A stretch of DNA of 64,000 bases from Shewanella mesophila (GTDB lineage: Bacteria > Pseudomonadota > Gammaproteobacteria > Enterobacterales > Shewanellaceae), in the NCBI RefSeq assembly GCF_019457515.1, contig NZ_CP080421.1:1550001-1614000 (forward strand), given 5' to 3'. Under the pieces are notes generated by a model. That model ran no database searches and was not told the DNA's origin. It worked only from the letters and a program-made list of their open reading frames with translations. The translations under genes and the position numbers were made by a program. This document shows positions 26,673-35,396 of the stretch, in pieces (within the stretch, counting starts at the first letter, position 1; each line of letters begins with the position of its first letter).

Positions 26673-26700
26673 AAAAAACGCCTATTGTTAGGCGTTTTTT
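26673..26700 (+). terminator. Terminator of the porin gene
   Basis: A 12-base perfect stem (AAAAAACGCCTA with TAGGCGTTTTTT) around TTGT, ending in a T run, 18 bases after the porin stop. Confidence 0.93.
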
Positions 26701-26792
26701 GTTGTCATTCTAAAACGATTCATCTCTTCCGCAGCGTATGAAGTATTTGAGTTGTTATTTCTTGTTATTAAACGTGAGTGTTTAAACTGACG

Positions 26793-26826
26793 AATTTGTA
26801 ACCAATTGTTTACAAGGTTACAAATT
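26793..26826. promoter_or_regulatory. Operator-like inverted repeat with a nested palindrome
   Basis: AATTTGTAACC (26793-26803) and GGTTACAAATT (26816-26826) are perfect 11-base arms around a 12-base spacer that is itself nearly palindromic (TTGTTTACAA). Two further TTGTAA motifs follow at about 26839 and 26855. There is no T tract beyond a few bases and no gene needs a terminator here, so this looks like a multi-site operator. It is 434 bases upstream of the first TonB-dependent receptor. Confidence 0.5.
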
Positions 26827-27259
26827 TTCATCTTTAGAATTGTAATGGTTCAATTGTAAACTTTAAGAAAACTTATTCCGTCTATCCAGATCCGCTGTAC
26901 TTCATGTTTTAGTTGTCTCATAGCCCCAACTTTCAAGTGGAATCTTATGCTTGATGCGGGTATTTGACCTGTAATTACATGTGGTTAGTATCATTTCCTT
27001 AAATTCTACCACCAGATGATTTTCGATAATCTAGGTTTCTTATATTTAATTTTCATTGCGGTACTCAAGATAAAAACTAAGGTAGCCCGACGCTAATCGA
27101 GCTATCGGCTGATTCTTGTGTGAAGAAAGAGGTTATCTTGTTGATTAAATGTTTCATATGTGGTTCTATTTGTTTGCGAATGTTCACGGATGTGACTTGA
27201 ATGGTTAATTCGTGGGTAGTTCACGTAAAAATAAAAAATATAGTCCAGGGAGAAACAAA
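26827..27259. other. Long leader or promoter region of the first receptor gene
   Basis: This 430-base AT-rich stretch carries no supported coding frame and no RNA gene I recognise. The last 60 bases hold the ribosome binding site context CCAGGGAGA shared with the second receptor gene. Confidence 0.45.
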
Positions 27260-30235
27260 ATGTATAAGAACAGCTTATTAGCTAGCTCAGTGCGTATTGC
27301 ACTAGTTGGCGGTGCCATGGCTGCAACTTTCGCTTCACCAGTATCTTACGCTGCTGATGACGTTAGTTCTGAAGTCGAAAAGATTGAAAAGATTGAAGTT
27401 ACAGGTTCAAGACTGCGCTCTACAGATATGCAAGGTTTTTCACCAGTTCAAGTAATTGACTCTTCTGATATCGACATGTCTAGCGTGGCTAACATTCAAG
27501 AGCTTCTGCTTAAGAATCCAGCGTTTGGTACGCCGGGTATCAGCCGTACAAACTCTAACTTCTCAACTGCTAGTGCAGGTGTTGCGACTGTTGATTTACG
27601 TAACTTAGGTTCTTCTCGCACCTTGGTACTTGTTAACGGACGTCGTTTCGTTGCGGGTGTTCCTGGCGAAACTTCGGTGGATTTGAACTCAATACCGACT
27701 CAATTTATTGAGCGAATTGAGATCATGACAGGTGGTGCATCAGCGGTTTATGGTTCTGATGCCGTGGCTGGTGTTGTAAACATTATCTACAAGAAAGAAT
27801 TCGAAGGCATTGAGTTTGATGTTCAAAAGGGCGAAAGCTCGGAAGGTGATTCTGAAGAGACTCAAGTTCAGTTTACTATGGGGACTTCTTCGAGTGATGG
27901 AAAAGGCAACATAATGATTCACGGTGCATACACAAAGCAAGGTGCTGTGTATTCTCGTGACCGTGACCGTTCTGCCGTTGACCAAGCGTCTTTAGGTGCT
28001 TACTTCACTGGTTTACCAGAAGATATGTTTACGCCTGAAAGACCATTTTACTCTAGTTATTCTCCACAAGGTCGCTTCTTTGCTGGCGATACACAATATA
28101 CATATAATCAAGCTGGTCAATTAGTTGAAGGTTGGTCTACCAACGGTTCAGATACCGCTGAAGCGAACGGTTTTAACCGTAGTGCTTGGCGTACAATTGC
28201 TATTCCAACAGAGCGTTATCTATTAGCTGCTTCTGGCAAATATGAATTTGCTGACGGATGGAATGCATTTATGGAAGGTACATATGCTTCTACTTCTACC
28301 AGTACAAAGCTAGAGCCTTTCCCAATGGCTTCTGATGATATCTTTTCTGCATCAGGCGGCCAAATGCCGATTGAGTATGAAACATTCATCGAAAGCTTAA
28401 CAAATCCTGGTGAATATGAGCGCACAGTCGTACGTAATGCTTTTGTGCCTGACGCCATTTACAACTCGGCAATCGATGAAGATGGAGATGGACTAAAGGA
28501 TATTTATTTCACTCGTCGTCTAGCTGATGTTGCGGCGCGAGGAAATGAAGCTGATCGTGATACTTTCAGAATTGTCGCTGGTGTAGACGGTGAAATTGCT
28601 GATGGTTGGTTCATGGATGCGTATTATGGCTATGGTCAAACTAAAGAGTCTCAAGTATCTAGTGGTCAGTTTAACTCACTGAATTTCCGCTCTGCACTTG
28701 AAGCTGTAGATGATGGCAATGGTAATATTGTTTGTCGAGATGCTACAGCAAGAGCTCAGGGATGTGTTCCTGTTAGTGTATTTGGTGCTGGTTCTATCTC
28801 AGCTGAAGGAGCAAACTATATTCAAGCTCCTGGATTGCTAGCGACATTTACTAGCCAGAAAACTGCAGGTGTTAACCTATCAGGCGATTTGTTAGAGATG
28901 CCTGCTGGTGCGTTGGGACTAGCTGTGGGTGCTGAGTATCGAGAAGAATATTCTCGTAGTGAATTTGATGCTCTTCAGCAATCAGGTCTAAACGGTGGTA
29001 ATGCGATTCCAAGAACTGAAGGTGAGTTCGACGTAACGGAATATTATGCTGAATTAAATGTGCCTTTGTTGGATGGCGTGTTTATGGCCGATCAGTTAAA
29101 TCTGCGAGGCGCATATCGTTGGTCTGATTACTCTACTGTAGGTAATACAGATAGCTGGAACGTGGCATTAGATTGGGCACCGATTGAGCAAGTTCGTTTT
29201 AGAGCGATTCGAGCGCAATCAACTCGTGCACCAAATATCAACGAGCTATATTCGCCACCAAGCCAAACATTCCCTTCAGGTCTAACTGATCCGTGTTTAG
29301 GTGTTACAGCTAGCTCTACTGGAGCTCAGGCCGAAGCATGTCGTGCTGATGCGGGTGTAATGGCTAATATTGCGGCAAACGGCGAGTTCACGCTGAACCA
29401 GTCTGATTTACAGGGCATTAGTGGTTATAATCGAGGCAACCCAGATCTTGGTCCTGAAAAAGGTAAGTCATGGACATTTGGTGTTACTGTATCGCCAGAA
29501 GGTCTTGCTATAATTGAAGATTTTGATTTTAACGTCGATTATTTCGATATTGAAATTGAAGATGCTATCGTATCAACACCACGTCAGTTTATCTTGGATG
29601 AATGTTATGGTGGAGACGCATCACTTTGTTCATTTGTGACTCGTCGTCCACAAAGTGCTGGCGCGAATAGTGCTGGTTCGCTTGAGTATATTGATTCTGC
29701 AGTGACTAACAGTGGTGGTTTTGCTACTGAAGGCGTCGATTTAGTTGTTACTTATGCCAAAGATTTTGAAGATTACAACCTTGTTGGACAAGTAAATGCT
29801 CGTTTAGCATATACTCATGTTTTAGACGGTTACTCAATCCCATTACCTGGTTCTGCAAAGGATAACTTTAACGGTGAGATCGGTTCTCCAGAGAACAAGT
29901 GGTATCTATCATTAGGTTATAGCTGGGAAGACTTGACGTTTGCTTGGAATACTACCTTTATCGGTGAGTCATACTTAGATGATGGTTTCTTGTCTGGTTA
30001 TGATTTAGCGCCAGAATCAGTTGGTGTAGATTCTGTTACGTATCATGATATTAACATTGCATATCGTCCTTGGGAGCAAGCTGAGTTTTATATCGGTGTA
30101 AACAACCTATTTGACGAAGAGCCGCCTGCGATCATTACTGGTCTTCCTGGTAATACTACAGGTGCAGAAACCGATGCCGGTACTTACGATGCAGTTGGCC
30201 GTAGATACTATGCTGGTTTCAGGTTGACTTTCTAA
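27260..30235 (+). CDS. TonB-dependent outer-membrane receptor, copy 1
   Basis: A 991-residue receptor. The signal peptide covers residues 1-31 (start MYKNSLLASSVRIAL, cleavage near SYAADD). The plug domain spans about 45-170 with VEKIEVTGSRLRSTDMQG, NLGSSRTLVLVNGRRFV and the plug-end motif GGASAVYGSDAVAGVVNIIY. A beta-barrel follows, with FNVDYFDIEIEDAI and the closing DAVGRRYYAGFRLTF ending in Phe. The large plug-barrel type resembles marine gammaproteobacterial receptors for peptides or carbohydrates rather than siderophores, but the substrate is unknown. I chose the ATG at 27260 behind GGGAG; an earlier GTG at 27212 would disrupt the signal peptide. It probably depends on the TonB2-like complex encoded 4 kb downstream (inference). 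Confidence 0.93.
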   Translation: MYKNSLLASSVRIALVGGAMAATFASPVSYAADDVSSEVEKIEKIEVTGSRLRSTDMQGFSPVQVIDSSDIDMSSVANIQELLLKNPAFGTPGISRTNSNFSTASAGVATVDLRNLGSSRTLVLVNGRRFVAGVPGETSVDLNSIPTQFIERIEIMTGGASAVYGSDAVAGVVNIIYKKEFEGIEFDVQKGESSEGDSEETQVQFTMGTSSSDGKGNIMIHGAYTKQGAVYSRDRDRSAVDQASLGAYFTGLPEDMFTPERPFYSSYSPQGRFFAGDTQYTYNQAGQLVEGWSTNGSDTAEANGFNRSAWRTIAIPTERYLLAASGKYEFADGWNAFMEGTYASTSTSTKLEPFPMASDDIFSASGGQMPIEYETFIESLTNPGEYERTVVRNAFVPDAIYNSAIDEDGDGLKDIYFTRRLADVAARGNEADRDTFRIVAGVDGEIADGWFMDAYYGYGQTKESQVSSGQFNSLNFRSALEAVDDGNGNIVCRDATARAQGCVPVSVFGAGSISAEGANYIQAPGLLATFTSQKTAGVNLSGDLLEMPAGALGLAVGAEYREEYSRSEFDALQQSGLNGGNAIPRTEGEFDVTEYYAELNVPLLDGVFMADQLNLRGAYRWSDYSTVGNTDSWNVALDWAPIEQVRFRAIRAQSTRAPNINELYSPPSQTFPSGLTDPCLGVTASSTGAQAEACRADAGVMANIAANGEFTLNQSDLQGISGYNRGNPDLGPEKGKSWTFGVTVSPEGLAIIEDFDFNVDYFDIEIEDAIVSTPRQFILDECYGGDASLCSFVTRRPQSAGANSAGSLEYIDSAVTNSGGFATEGVDLVVTYAKDFEDYNLVGQVNARLAYTHVLDGYSIPLPGSAKDNFNGEIGSPENKWYLSLGYSWEDLTFAWNTTFIGESYLDDGFLSGYDLAPESVGVDSVTYHDINIAYRPWEQAEFYIGVNNLFDEEPPAIITGLPGNTTGAETDAGTYDAVGRRYYAGFRLTF

Positions 30236-30248
30236 TACCATTAGAATG

Positions 30249-30282
30249 AAAGCCCCTCATGCTTCGCATGAGGGGCTTTTTT
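30249..30282 (+). terminator. Terminator of receptor copy 1
   Basis: AAAGCCCCTCATGC (30249-30262) pairs with GCATGAGGGGCTTT (30266-30279), giving a 14-base stem with a very small loop and a T run. Confidence 0.92.
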
Positions 30283-30875
30283 ATTTATTTGGATTAATGT
30301 TGGGTTAAAGCTTATGTCGGAGGCAACCTAACCGTTTTTCATTATTTCATGCTAGTTCTTTATCTTATGTCCTTCCGTAATCTTCTCGAAAAACTATTTT
30401 TTAGGAAAGATATTTGAAAATGTACGTAACATAATTTCAGTTAATTAGGCTTTTTAACGTAGGTTATTACTTATAAAGTGTCTTATTAATCTAGCGGTGG
30501 AAATGAGGACGAACTGCTTAATAAAGCATGCATTCCGTATTATCCAGGGAAAGCGTCGATCATCAATTTTGTCTTTTATTAGAAAGTTATAATGCTCCGT
30601 AATTGTTAATGTACTCAAACAAATTATACTGTGCCTAACAGAGTTCTTTGTTTCTAAAGTTGTATGTGATTTAGCTCTAGAACGGCCAATAATTGTGAGT
30701 CTAGACTATAAAATGAGCGGTAAAAGATCCTATTTGTAAAAAATATGAGTTGCTTGTTGCTTATTTGTGTCTGCTGTGGTTTATTTGTCTTCAAATGTGA
30801 GCTTTGGTGATTAATTTTTTTGTTGCCAGCTTATGTTTACATAACAAATATAAAAGAAGTCCAGGGAGATACAAC
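30283..30875. other. Long upstream region of receptor copy 2
   Basis: About 590 AT-rich bases without a supported gene. I see no clear palindrome, tRNA or riboswitch. Its length matches the unusually long leader of receptor copy 1, so it probably carries distant regulatory sites. The final 25 bases contain the shared context AGTCCAGGGAGA. Confidence 0.45.
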
Positions 30876-33614
30876 ATGTATAAGAACAGTTTATTAGCTA
30901 ATTCGGTGCGTTTTGCGCTAATTAGCGGTGCCGCTATGACAGCCTTTACTGCACCAGCAGTATTCGCCGCCGATGAAGGTGCAGATAAAGTTGAGCGTAT
31001 TGAAGTTACTGGTTCACGTATTAAACGTGCAGATATGGAAACCGCAAGTCCAGTAACAGTTATTGATGCTTCTTCTATTATTTCGTCAGGTGCTACCTCT
31101 ATTGATGATGTGTTACGCAATATGACATCAGCTGGTGGTGCAATGACAAACGCTGCTGTGAACAATGGTTCTGGTGGTAACGCGCGCATCAACCTACGTG
31201 GTTTAGGTTCAAATCGTACACTGGTATTAGTCAATGGCCGTCGTATGATCGCCTCTGGTACTGGTGCTGCGTCAACAGTTGACTTGAATACCATTCCAGT
31301 TTCAATGATCCAACGTGTTGAAGTGTTGAAAGACGGCGCGTCAGCTGTATATGGTACAGATGCCATTGCCGGCGTTGTTAACGTTATTTTAAAGCGTGAC
31401 TTTGAAGGTTTCGAAGTAAACGTTCAAACAGGTCTTTCTGGACAAGGCGATGCCGATGAAACCAGTATCGACTTCACTCTTGGTAACACATTTGACAAAG
31501 GTAACATAGTTATCAATGGTCAATACACCAAGCGTGGTGAAGCGAGTCAGGCAGATCGTGACTTTTCTGAATGCCCAATAGCTGAAACCTCTGACGCTTC
31601 CTCATTATATTGTGCTGGTAGTAGTTATTCACAAGGCGGACATATCTGGGGTGATAAAAACCACGGTATCGAAGGTACTGGCGAAGATGGTGCTTATGCT
31701 GTTGGCGATTCAGGATATTATGGTGAATATGTAGCCGACCCTAAAACAGGAAAGCCAAAGTGGCAAGCATTTGATGATAAATCTGTGCCAGATTTAAGTG
31801 GTTTAGGTGGACAGTATCATGACTTTACTAACGCCGATCGTTATAACTACTCTGCGACAAGTTACCTATCGACACCGATGGAACGTCTTAACTTGTCTCT
31901 ATCTGGTACTTATGAGTTAACTGACTCGATTTTATTCTTCTCAGAAGCGATGTACTCAAAGCGTTGGTCAAACCAGCAAATGGCACCACAGCCTATTTGG
32001 AACAGTTCTGCATGGGCATATGATTCATCATGGATGACACAAGATCTTGTTGGCTTAGTGCAAGAAGGTGAAAAACTTGATTATGGCCGTCGTGTAGTAG
32101 AATCTGGCAATCGTTACTTCTCACAAACGGTTGATACCGTGCGTATCGTTGTAGGACTCGAAGGTGAGTTTGATAACGGTTGGGCATGGGATGTATCATA
32201 CAACAAGGGTAAGAATGATTCAGTTGATACACTAGCTAATCTGCATAACCTTGGTTCAATTGATGATGCGGTAATGAACAAGGAATTTGATCCATTTGAC
32301 CAAGCATCTTGGGTTGGCGAAAGTATTTCTCCTTATATCTACACCGAACTTAATAGTGGTGGTAGTGAGTTAGATATTGCATCTGCTACATTATCTGGTG
32401 AGCTTATGGAGCTACCAGCTGGTTTCTTAGGTTTTGCTGCTGGTTACGAATATCGTAAAGAGTCTGCACACTACACGCCTGATTCATTAACATCTCAAGG
32501 ACTAGCAAACGATCCACGTGTAGAACCTACTGCTGGTGAGTTTGATGTAAATGAACTTTATGCTGAGTTAGCAATACCGCTATTGAACAACTTACCTTTA
32601 GCTGAACAAGTCGATCTAAGCGCTGCAATTCGTTATTTCGATTACAGCACATTTGGTGATGATACGACTTGGAAGTTAGGTCTTACATGGCGTATGACTG
32701 ATGACTTAATGTTCCGTGGTGGTATGTCTACAGCATTCCGCGCTCCAACTGTAAGTGAATTATACGGCGGTAAATCACCATCGTTTGAGCAAATCAAGCA
32801 CCCTGCAACACCTCAGACTCAAGCTGAAGTGACTGTTGGTGGTAACCCTCTTCTAACACCTGAAGAAGCCGATATCACTACATTAGGTTTGGTTTACTCG
32901 CCAAACTTCGTAGAAGGTCTGTCATTCACTGTTGATTATTACGACATTGAGATCACCAACACAATTACTTCTGTTGATGATAACTATGTAGCAAATCAGT
33001 GTTTGGATGCCAATGGCTCGTTAATCAATACTGGTACTGCCTTATGTCAAGCATCTAACATTGCTATTGACGGTACTGGCCGTATTTCGTTCGATAACGG
33101 CTTGCAGAATATTGGTCAAACCAACACTGCTGGTTACGATATCAACGTTGCCTATGTATTTGAAGGTTTAGGTTTAGACTGGAAAGCAGGCCTAGATACT
33201 TCAATTCTTGAAGAGTATGAAGAGTTCGACCAAGATGGTGTCGCTGTTGATTACCGTGGATTTATTACTGGTGGTGCAGGTGCGTATGCTAAGTTGAAGA
33301 CTAACTTCAATCTTACTGCAACTGGTGACAGCTGGAGTGCAACATACGAAGCACGTTATATCGATGGTATGGATTCATTCGCATGTAAGGATGATCCTTC
33401 TGAATGTTATGCACCAAGTGTCGATAGTGTTATTTATCACGATATTTCTGCAACTTATGACCTGACAAGTACTGTTCGTCTGTCTGGTGGTGTGAATAAC
33501 GTGTTAGATGAAGAGCCTCCATACTACTCTGGTAATAACGATTCTAATACCGATCCATATACTTATGATGTGTTAGGTCGCTACTTCTTCGTAAGAGCGA
33601 GCGTTAAGTTTTAA
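30876..33614 (+). CDS. TonB-dependent outer-membrane receptor, copy 2
   Basis: A 912-residue paralogue of the preceding receptor. The N-termini are nearly identical in layout (MYKNSLLANSVRFAL here), then the signal peptide cleaves near VFAADE. The plug (about 40-165) has VERIEVTGSRIKRADME, NLRGLGSNRTLVLVNGRRM and DGASAVYGTDAIAGVVNVIL; the barrel contains SFTVDYYDIEITNTI and ends YDVLGRYFFVRASVKF with terminal Phe. Barrel loops differ strongly from copy 1, so different ligands are likely. An upstream in-frame start at 30804 is rejected because the ATG at 30876 has GGGAG and begins the signal peptide. A terminator follows within 75 bases. Confidence 0.93.
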   Translation: MYKNSLLANSVRFALISGAAMTAFTAPAVFAADEGADKVERIEVTGSRIKRADMETASPVTVIDASSIISSGATSIDDVLRNMTSAGGAMTNAAVNNGSGGNARINLRGLGSNRTLVLVNGRRMIASGTGAASTVDLNTIPVSMIQRVEVLKDGASAVYGTDAIAGVVNVILKRDFEGFEVNVQTGLSGQGDADETSIDFTLGNTFDKGNIVINGQYTKRGEASQADRDFSECPIAETSDASSLYCAGSSYSQGGHIWGDKNHGIEGTGEDGAYAVGDSGYYGEYVADPKTGKPKWQAFDDKSVPDLSGLGGQYHDFTNADRYNYSATSYLSTPMERLNLSLSGTYELTDSILFFSEAMYSKRWSNQQMAPQPIWNSSAWAYDSSWMTQDLVGLVQEGEKLDYGRRVVESGNRYFSQTVDTVRIVVGLEGEFDNGWAWDVSYNKGKNDSVDTLANLHNLGSIDDAVMNKEFDPFDQASWVGESISPYIYTELNSGGSELDIASATLSGELMELPAGFLGFAAGYEYRKESAHYTPDSLTSQGLANDPRVEPTAGEFDVNELYAELAIPLLNNLPLAEQVDLSAAIRYFDYSTFGDDTTWKLGLTWRMTDDLMFRGGMSTAFRAPTVSELYGGKSPSFEQIKHPATPQTQAEVTVGGNPLLTPEEADITTLGLVYSPNFVEGLSFTVDYYDIEITNTITSVDDNYVANQCLDANGSLINTGTALCQASNIAIDGTGRISFDNGLQNIGQTNTAGYDINVAYVFEGLGLDWKAGLDTSILEEYEEFDQDGVAVDYRGFITGGAGAYAKLKTNFNLTATGDSWSATYEARYIDGMDSFACKDDPSECYAPSVDSVIYHDISATYDLTSTVRLSGGVNNVLDEEPPYYSGNNDSNTDPYTYDVLGRYFFVRASVKF

Positions 33615-33685
33615 TTGATTGGTAAAGTGGTGTCTATGATGTAGTTGTTTGACTCTCACCACTCCAATAAATTAAGCCAAGAAAT

Positions 33686-33722
33686 AAAAATCGGGTTTCA
33701 TGCAAATGAGCCCGATTTTTTT
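33686..33722 (+). terminator. Terminator of receptor copy 2
   Basis: AAAAATCGGG (33686-33695) and CCCGATTTTT (33711-33720) pair around a loop that can form an inner TCAT/ATGA stem, with a T run after it. Confidence 0.88.
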
Positions 33723-33836
33723 CATTCCAATACTCTGATGTACGTCTTTTAGCCTATGATTATTATTCATATAGGAAAGCGGACGAGCTTTAATACTGAT
33801 CCAACTTTTGTTTTTAGGGAAGGAGAAGGACGTAAA

Positions 33837-34085
33837 ATGAGTAGATATAAAATTCTTCGTAAATCTATCAGCGATGCCAATCTGGAATAGTTTGTATATC
33901 CTAAATATAGATATAAGGTCTCAAATCGTAGGCAGGAAATGATGTTTATTGATGAATACGATTTCATAGTCTGAGACATGAGCAATCGTAATGGCTCTGA
34001 AGATTCTGCAAAAACTCTTCCACTGTAACCCCTAGAATATATTATCGATTTCACTTTACCTAAGGCCAGTGTCGATTGCTGCACA
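33837..34085 (+). pseudogene. Possible small gene remnant
   Basis: An ATG at 33837, preceded by AAGGAG, opens a frame MSRYKILRKSISDANLE that stops at 33888. The same frame then continues protein-like (FVYPKYRYKVSNRRQEMMFI) across two further stops (33972 TGA, 34026 TAA) to about 34085. A good start signal followed by one frame broken only by point stops suggests a decayed small gene. I do not recognise the product. The opposite strand also has an open frame over 33767-34084, without a start signal, so chance cannot be excluded. Confidence 0.25.
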
Positions 34086-34412
34086 CTATTCTAATGTTAA
34101 GGCAATATAGAGGCCTCAGAAATAGCTCTATATAGGGTGTTGCTATTATGTGTCTAGATGCGAAGTGTTGTTAACGGTGTGATGCGGAAAAATTCTAACA
34201 AAGTTTCGTGCGCCATGTTGTTGCCAGTTTGTTTTAATTTTATTTGTTATTTGTTAATTCTTAAATGGTTTTTAAATCAGTTGCTTATCTTATTTTCCGT
34301 GCTTTTTAACTATTTCGCATGTAAATGTTGTAATTATCAACTTGTTTGAAAAGGCACCTCTTGTGCGATTTACACCCTGTAATCGTTTTTTCTGATAGTT
34401 TTAGCACTTTTC
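34086..34412. other. Gene-free AT-rich stretch ahead of the TonB2-like operon
   Basis: I see no gene, RNA or mobile element here; short frames such as 34158-34349 are hydrophobic by composition only and lack a start signal. The stretch ends at the palindrome at 34413. Confidence 0.4.
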
Positions 34413-34436
34413 AAATGTTGACATAGGTCAACATTT
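34413..34436. promoter_or_regulatory. Perfect 24-base interrupted palindrome upstream of the TonB2-like operon
   Basis: AAATGTTGAC (34413-34422) and GTCAACATTT (34427-34436) are perfect 10-base arms around ATAG. The core TTGAC-N4-GTCAA has the geometry of FNR/CRP-superfamily sites (TTGAT-N4-ATCAA for FNR). It lies 178 bases upstream of the DUF3450 start, and its TTGACA could also act as a -35 element. An operator is the best explanation; the regulator is unknown. Confidence 0.65.
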
Positions 34437-34613
34437 TGTGAAATGATGCCCACGGGTCTGCACCCTCAGTGGTGTAGAAAAAGGGAAGATAATAACTAAC
34501 AATCACAAGAGAAATGCACACTTATAGCACAGGCATTCTAGCAAGATAAGCAGAAACCCCATGTTGCTATTAAGTTAAACCTTTTATTTTTCACTTCAAA
34601 TTGGTTGGGAACT

Positions 34614-35396
34614 ATGTCCAAGGTAAGCAAGAGAACTAAAATCGCTACAGCGCTGATTGGCGCGCTGGCCTTAGCAGGCAGTAACTTAGTGGTTGCTGAT
34701 CCACTTTCTGATGTACAGAAAGCGGATACAAAAATTCATACAGATGCAGCAGCATCTCAAAAGAAAGTTGATAAATACTACGATCAAGCGCAAGACATGG
34801 CATTTCAGTACGGCCAAGTTGCAGACACTCGTGAGTCAACTAAATCATACAATGATTACGTAGCTGGTTTGGTCGCTGACCAAGAAGCAACCATGAAGCT
34901 TATCCAAGAAGATATCAATGGTGTTGATAAGCTACGTCAAGGTGTTGTTCCTTTGATGTTTAAAATGGTTGATGCTCTGGAGCAATTTGTTGCACTAGAT
35001 CTACCATTCAACAAGGAAGATCGTGAGGCTCGTATCAAACGTCTTCGTGAGACGCTGGATACTGCAAACGTCACTCTTGCGGAAAAATACCGTCTGATCC
35101 TTGACGCATACAACATTGAGCGCGAATACGGTTCTAAGTTGAATGTTGAGACGGGTAAACTGCAAATTGATGGCAAAGAGATCTTAGTTGATTTTATTAA
35201 CTTCGGTCGTGTTGCATACTACGCGCAAAGCCTAGACCAAAAGTCTGCGTGGATGTTTAATCCTGAGACAAAAGCATGGGACAAGCTAGAAGATAGCTAC
35301 CTACGTAACATTACTAAAGCAATTCGCCAGGCTCGTGGCCAGGGTGCTCCAGATATGTTCGCGTTACCAATCCCAGCTGCGGAGGCTGCACAATAA
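34614..35396 (+). CDS. DUF3450 family periplasmic protein
   Basis: A 260-residue exported coiled-coil protein, first gene of a six-gene TonB2-like operon. Signal peptide at residues 1-28 (charged MSKVSKRTK, hydrophobic core to LVVADPL). The DUF3450 body is helical (AAASQKKVDKYYDQAQDM, then EATMKLIQEDINGVDKLRQG) and contains the family stretch LDLPFNKEDREARIKRLRE. The ATG at 34614 is preferred over the TTG at 34605, as the signal peptide begins MSKVSK. Its stop overlaps the next start by one base (TAATG). Function is unknown; co-occurrence with TtpC-type ExbB proteins suggests a periplasmic partner of that energiser. Confidence 0.88.
   Translation: MSKVSKRTKIATALIGALALAGSNLVVADPLSDVQKADTKIHTDAAASQKKVDKYYDQAQDMAFQYGQVADTRESTKSYNDYVAGLVADQEATMKLIQEDINGVDKLRQGVVPLMFKMVDALEQFVALDLPFNKEDREARIKRLRETLDTANVTLAEKYRLILDAYNIEREYGSKLNVETGKLQIDGKEILVDFINFGRVAYYAQSLDQKSAWMFNPETKAWDKLEDSYLRNITKAIRQARGQGAPDMFALPIPAAEAAQ

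Noticed and set aside
33767..34084. A 105-codon frame on the minus strand
   Set aside because: No start signal or homology; the opposite strand has a better start, although that frame is itself broken.
34158..34349. A hydrophobic 63-codon frame
   Set aside because: Hydrophobicity follows from T-rich composition; there is no ribosome binding site and the frame lies directly before the operon control region.
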